Source: Cranoglanis bouderius (Eukaryota > Chordata > Actinopteri > Siluriformes > Cranoglanididae). From it: a stretch of 64,000 nt of DNA. Made by a program: the position numbers and the translations under genes. Positions 59,046 to 64,000 of the stretch are shown one piece after another (position 1 is the first letter of the stretch; each line of letters starts with the position of its first letter). Under the pieces are notes generated by a model, which saw only the letters and a program-made list of their open reading frames with translations, was not told where the DNA came from and did not search any database. Location of the stretch: contig CM042567.1 of assembly GCA_023630585.1 (NCBI GenBank), positions 14,129,501 through 14,193,500 on the forward strand, given 5' to 3'.

Positions 59046-62000
59046 TTCTATGCTAAAAAGCCTCAACCCGGTTAACTTTTTAAGAACAAAGTGCAGCGAA
59101 GAAACCACATAAAAAATGAGATTGTTTTTAAAAAGAAAGTTTAAAAAGGGTTAAATGTTACCACAATAATGTAATCACCTTGCATTTTATTACACACTCC
59201 TACCGTATTGGCCACCTTGTAGGTGCAATAGAATAAAGCTTATCTGTTCCATGTACAATGTGTTAATCATCTTCTAAGCTTCATCAGGGTGAGTTTCTGA
59301 CTGGTTTAAAATTTTTTGGTTGGTAAACCTATTTCTAAAACCAGTAGTACCTGATCTACTCAAAAATATGCAAAGCTTTACTTATTCATGTATTTAACTC
59401 TCCATGTATCTGGAAACATTTCAGAGATGACACTGTACTGTTATAGATAGAGCTGTAGGACTCACGTCCGGTCTTAAGACATTTTCTGAATTGACTTGGA
59501 ATTAATGGTATTTGTACTTTGATTCGTCTCAATCTTGGCCATTGGTCTCATTAAATATGGTCTTGGTCTCAACCAAGATTAATATTGGTTAGTCCTGGTC
59601 TTGGACCGGTCACAGACATTCGGCATTTGTACTTGGAACTGTCTCAACCTTGGGCATTGGTCTCACTAAATATGGTCTCAGCTAAGAGTTCATATAATGT
59701 TCGTGTAGACAGAAATGTGTTGACCAAAAACCAACTGGACGAAGCCAACTAGTTGATGTATAAACTTAGCCTCGAAAAGGATTTGATGGTTTTTGGTCTC
59801 AAACTTGACTCACTGACTCGCTCCCCTTAAGACACGGTTTTGACTTGATCTCAGCTAACCCTGGTCTTGGAGTTCACAGCTGTAAAGTTTAGTGCCTTTG
59901 ATTTCCCTTGAACATTTGGCTTTAATACTCAGATACAAATGACTAAATCTGATGTGATAATGACTAGATTAGAGTGAAGAAATTATATATAAAAAGGAGA
60001 AACAAGAGCACAAGTTTAAATAGTGCAGACTGCTTTAATGCAAATGGATTTTGACTCACACATGACCCAGTTTGCAAATATGCAAATCATGAATCTGAAG
60101 CATTTGATTTGTTCAGCCAACTTGGATTTGATAGTGTTTAAGGCTTGTGGACTTGATTAACATCACATGTGTTGAAAAAAAAAAAAAAAAAACCGAAGCT
60201 GTCGGATTTGTAAGCGTCTCCTCTAAAAGTGCACTACTTAGGAAGCTCATATCCACACTCCTTAATCCTCCATTAACCATCACATAATCAGACAGACATA
60301 TAGTGATATTTTACAGCATACCACATTTTCTCCATGGTGCACCAAATGGTACACTAGCACAAAAAAAAATAAAATAAAATCCACTACTGTTAAAAGTAAT
60401 GAGTTTAATCTCCAAATTAGTTTTTGATTAACACTGCAAAATCTGCAACTATTATGTGGCATTTTTTTGTTTTACTTTTTTCTGAATTAAAGATAAAATC
60501 CACCCTGAATGACATTCATATTAATCTTTATAATTAACACCTGATAAATCTTGGTGTCAAATTCTTATGTCTTATTTTATAATAAAATTCTGAGTTTTGG
60601 TTTAAACATTCTTCAATTACACGTTGGTCCATTTCCACTCTCACCGGCTGATAGAGAAAGCTATGCAACAGCACTTTAATCCTTTAGTCTGTCCAGTTCT
60701 CTTACCTCTTCATCTGTACACCCTGCTCAAACAGATCAGCTTGGAAAGCTTCAATTTTCATGCTAATACCACCATCAATGCCCATCACACTCATCATCTT
60801 CTAGATCGCCAACTAGCTGAGCTGAGTCGGGTCTTTTCTGTAACTCGGCAAAACTGTGACTGCGTTGCCAATTTGATGTTTACATTAGCTTTGTAGGACC
60901 AATGCGAAACTAAAACATGTCTCAGGTGGCTGATTATAAATGGGGTAAAGCATTCGTTTTGTACATTTTATTTTTGGAGAAAAGAAATCTTAAGATGCTG
61001 AAAAAACTCCAAGCAACATTGCCATACTACATTCTGAACCAAAATCTGGAATTTTTAATCCAGGAAACAGTAATGAAACAGATTCCTTGGGTTAGTGTCT
61101 CGTTACCATGCATCAAAATACAGAACATGTTTCTGAATTGTAAAAAAAAAAAAAAAATTACACGATGGATTTAAAACAATTGGCTCACAGTGTACCGTCA
61201 CTAGATAAAATTAGTCCTGGACTACACTTACGCTGCATTCGACTTAATGCGGAATTGCGTAATATTTAAGTTTGGTGTGTTCCAGCTACAAACTGTGGAT
61301 AAATCATAGCTGGTTAGATTGTTGTTAACAAAACACACGTCTAACAGAAAACTGATCATGAGCTTATGATCTATTTACTTCCTCAAAACAGCAAACTGCA
61401 TGGTCACTCTTACAGTTAACTAAGTTGTCCATGTTGATTAATCTAATGTACTGTAAAATCTTTTAAATAATTATTTTTATTTACTGTTGACATGACCTCA
61501 TATGCGGAGTTGAGGAGACCTTCCTGACTTTCCAAGTAGGAATTCCAAGTTAAGAGGGCATCTTCTTTGGTTTTTCCTGGTTTGAAGTTGCAAATTCCGA
61601 GTTACAAGCTTTAGTCGAACGCAGCATAAATCCACAGCTGCAGAAAACAAGTAGTTACTAAACACTGGTGCTTGTGTGCGGTGCATGATTACCATCAACA
61701 ACAAATGTGAAAATGAAACAAATACTGACATCAAATTGTTCAAACATGCAATCATGATCTCATCTCTACAGAATAACCAATCATTACAGTTCAGCAAATG
61801 GGTAAAACATGAAAAAATTACGTGCTTGATTATAACAAACGGCTAAAGCAAAACGTTTGTCATTTAGAGATAATAAAATTATCCCTATGGACCCTGTGGG
61901 ACCGGCACGATGACCATCTATCCTCCTCCTGTCCATCACAAAGTCCACTGTGCTTTGTGTTTCCTTGTTTGTACTGAAAATCGAAACTGTGCAACCATGC

Positions 62001-62395
62001 AACAGACTGTAGTAATGAGGGAAATAAACATGATCTTATTGTGATCTATAAAGTCTATACAGCTTGGGACTGTTAAAACAATCAATATTTCACCAACACA
62101 AAAAAAAATTCAAACAAACAAACAAAAAAAAACAAACAAACTTTTGTTACTCCTTTTGTTCACACAAGATATACCACCATTAACTTCTGTAAATCTTCAT
62201 TAATGGAGATTCACAGTTTTTTTTAATAGCTAATTCGCAGAGCTCAGTGCTAATTAATGCATATCTGAGCTGTTACATAACTGCTACTAAGCTTTGAACA
62301 AAGTTTCTATGAAAGTTACAGCTGAATTGGCCTAAGTGCTCAAGTGATTAAAACAGGAGTGATTTCTTTGTAAGATTTTTTCCCCCACTTCCCAC
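59046..62395. other. spacer and probable map1s 3' UTR: no further gene seen
   Basis: No exon-like coding segments. 59450-59880 has short repeated phrases (GGTCTTGGTCTCAACC, TTGGTCTCACTAAATATGGT). The part next to 62395 is presumably map1s 3' UTR; where it ends is not evident. Confidence 0.4.
61229..61628. mobile_element. MITE with CGCTGCATTCGACTTA ends
   Basis: TACGCTGCATTCGACTTA at the left is mirrored by TTAGTCGAACGCAGCATA at the right. Subterminal TCCTGACTTTCCAAGTAGGA-like phrases are seen. About 400 bp, noncoding. It is related in style to the elements at 31268 and 32142. Confidence 0.7.
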
Positions 62396-64000
62396 TCAAA
62401 ACTCCACTTTGCAGGCAGGGAATGTTTCATCCTGCATGGCCACGGTACTGTTGCTTCCCAACACCGTTATCGCTAGCTCTTTTTGTCTTTCATGTGTCTC
62501 TTGGTACCAGTCGTGCATCGTCAATGAATCAAAAGTGGGGATCAGGGTGACCTGAAAAAGAGGAGAAGCTACAATAAGATTCAATAAATCGACCAAACTC
62601 CAACTTTCCATGTTCAGCCACTTGAGTGGGTTTAAAATGATTATCAACTAAACAAAGCAGGAAAAGTTTTAATAAATCGCTCTTAAACGTCATACAAAGG
62701 AACTCCCTTTGTTATTGGACACAAAACTTAAATAATATGAAGTTCAATAAGCTACATGCTAATGCTAGCTAGACAGTTTGCTAGTGAGACTGATCAAGCC
62801 AGCTAAATGAATTTTAGTTCCCCCAAGACATGGCTGATAAACATGGCCACATAAACATGGTTGGATGTAGCGATAAAATTTGCAAATGGACTCTATACGA
62901 GTTTTATAATTCTGTTTTTAGAAACATCATAAAAGCATTTTCATTTATTTTAGGCACAAGTTGAATCATAACCGACCTGTATGTCCGGCCAGGACACCTT
63001 GCCTTCTAACAGAGATTCAAGGATGGGCCTCATCACAGAGTCCTTGTACGACTCTTCCCCACTTATTATATAGCAGGATGAGCGCACATGGCGGAAAAAC
63101 TCCACGTCGACCGTAGATGCCGCAAAGCCAGAGGGTAGGTATGCTAGATCCAGACAAACTGATGCAGCATTTGACTTGTTACCCACTGGACCTGCAAAGA
63201 GAGGAGACGCTAATGATGTTTTGGGTTGATTGGGTCTTCTAAAAAATATATATATATAAAGAAGTTCTACGATTAGATTTCTTACTTTCCTAGACATCCA
63301 CTGCCCCACAGAGTTTCAAGTTTTTCTGTACTCCCAACACCTGATTCAGCTTGTCTGATTACCAACCCTACATTTGATCATTTATATTGGTTAACACTTT
63401 CATAAAAAGCAACTTACAACTGAGACAGGATACATCTTAGGATTAAGGGTCTTGCTCAAGGACCCAATTGTGGCAGCTTGGTAGTGCTGGGATTTGAATT
63501 CACAACCTTCTGATCAGTAGCCCAGAGCCTCAACACCTCTGAGCCACCATGTCTCCCAGTGTTTAGAGTAAGGGAGAAGTGCTTAAAGAATCAGAAGAAC
63601 AGAAAGCTTAAAACTCTGCAGGGAAGCTGGAGAACCTCCAGGACTGGTTTATAGGATTACCATTCAAAAACCTACTGTAAAATAAAATCTGAGTGGTGCA
63701 CACCTGATTGTGGCTTTGCACTTCCTGACATTGGTCTTGTGTTACCAATGGTACTACGTGAAGCAGACTTTGCATCCAAGCTCGATGAAGACCTAATTGT
63801 ACCACTACTTGTTGCCTGAGAACCAGCCTTTGTCTTGCTACTTTGTGCTGAGGTATTTGCAGCTGCCATCTTTTGTGTGCCAGAAGTTGCTGTTTTTTTG
63901 GCCTTTGAAGCTACATTCTTTGAAGACTTGCCTAGGGAATCAGCTTCAGGGTCAACCATGCAGGCACCAGGCTGAGGTGGGAGGGGGGGCAGGTCCTTCA
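62396..64000 (-). CDS. map1s: microtubule-associated protein 1S, C-terminal part
   Basis: MAP1 family protein binding microtubules and actin, processed into heavy and light chains. Three exons (minus): 63704 to beyond 64000 (start outside the window), 62977-63191, 62396-62551, with phases 1 and 0 fitting. The large exon is Ser/Ala/Lys-rich (SSKNVASKAKKTATSGTQK), the basic linker before the light chain. The last two exons carry the conserved MAP1 C-terminal domain: CLDLAYLPSGFAASTVDVEFF, ISGEESYKD, LLEGKVSWPDIQ, VTLIPTFDSLTMHDWYQETH. It ends AMQDETFPACKVEF. The TFDS...MH.WY and ITVLGSN forms match MAP1S better than MAP1A or MAP1B as I know them. Most of the protein lies right of the window. 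Confidence 0.88.
63375..63560 (-). repeat. tRNA-derived SINE
   Basis: On the minus strand it begins GACATGGTGGCTCAGAGGTG (A-box-like), followed by TTGTGAATTCAAATCC (B-box-like). The CTTGAGCAAGACCCTTAATC phrase follows, shared by fish V-type SINEs. It lies in the map1s intron 63192-63703. Confidence 0.75.

Noticed and set aside
60624..61174. Two 85-90-codon plus-strand frames near the map1s 3' end
   Set aside because: No domain, AT-driven composition, a poly-Lys run from poly-A, and no splice context.

Overview
The window is nuclear DNA of a teleost fish. Genes are split into many small exons with GT/AG borders, introns and spacers are AT-rich, and there are long microsatellites, Tc1/mariner elements, an RTE-type LINE and tRNA-derived SINE pieces. 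A high-copy foldback repeat recurs about 18 times. The repeat content suggests an ostariophysan such as a catfish, but this is an impression and not shown by the sequence. Almost none of the open frames found by simple ORF calling are whole genes; the genes below were rebuilt exon by exon from splice signals, reading phase and recognised protein families.

Layout, left to right. (1) 40-8632, minus: tmprss9-like type II transmembrane serine protease (membrane anchor, SEA, LDLa, trypsin domain), lacking its last exon(s) beyond base 1. (2) 14108-16613, minus: lsm7, complete, 103 codons. (3) 17467-30386, plus: sass6, complete, 17 coding exons, 649 codons, divergent from lsm7 across an 850-bp promoter region. 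(4) 34682-45226, minus: mfsd14a, complete, 12 exons, 485 codons. (5) 45679-45750, plus: tRNA-Gly(TCC). (6) 46569-56834, minus: an interferon-induced protein 44 (IFI44/IFI44L) family GTPase, with a strong ISRE about 245 bp upstream of its start codon. A nearly intact 3.1-kb RTE LINE sits in one of its introns. (7) 62396-64000, minus: the 3' end of map1s, running off the right edge.

The genes do not form one pathway. They cover a secretory-surface protease, RNA decay/splicing (LSm ring), centriole assembly, a membrane transporter, interferon response and microtubule binding. From general knowledge, human TMPRSS9 and LSM7 lie together on 19p13.3, MAP1S on 19p13.11, SASS6 and MFSD14A together on 1p21, and the IFI44 genes on 1p31. 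The window therefore interleaves two human blocks.

No novel multi-gene system was found. The most interesting points are the foldback repeat family, the LINE inserted about 30 bp from an ifi44 splice donor, several MITEs nested in a related GC-richer minisatellite, the ISRE, and a few splice-site oddities.
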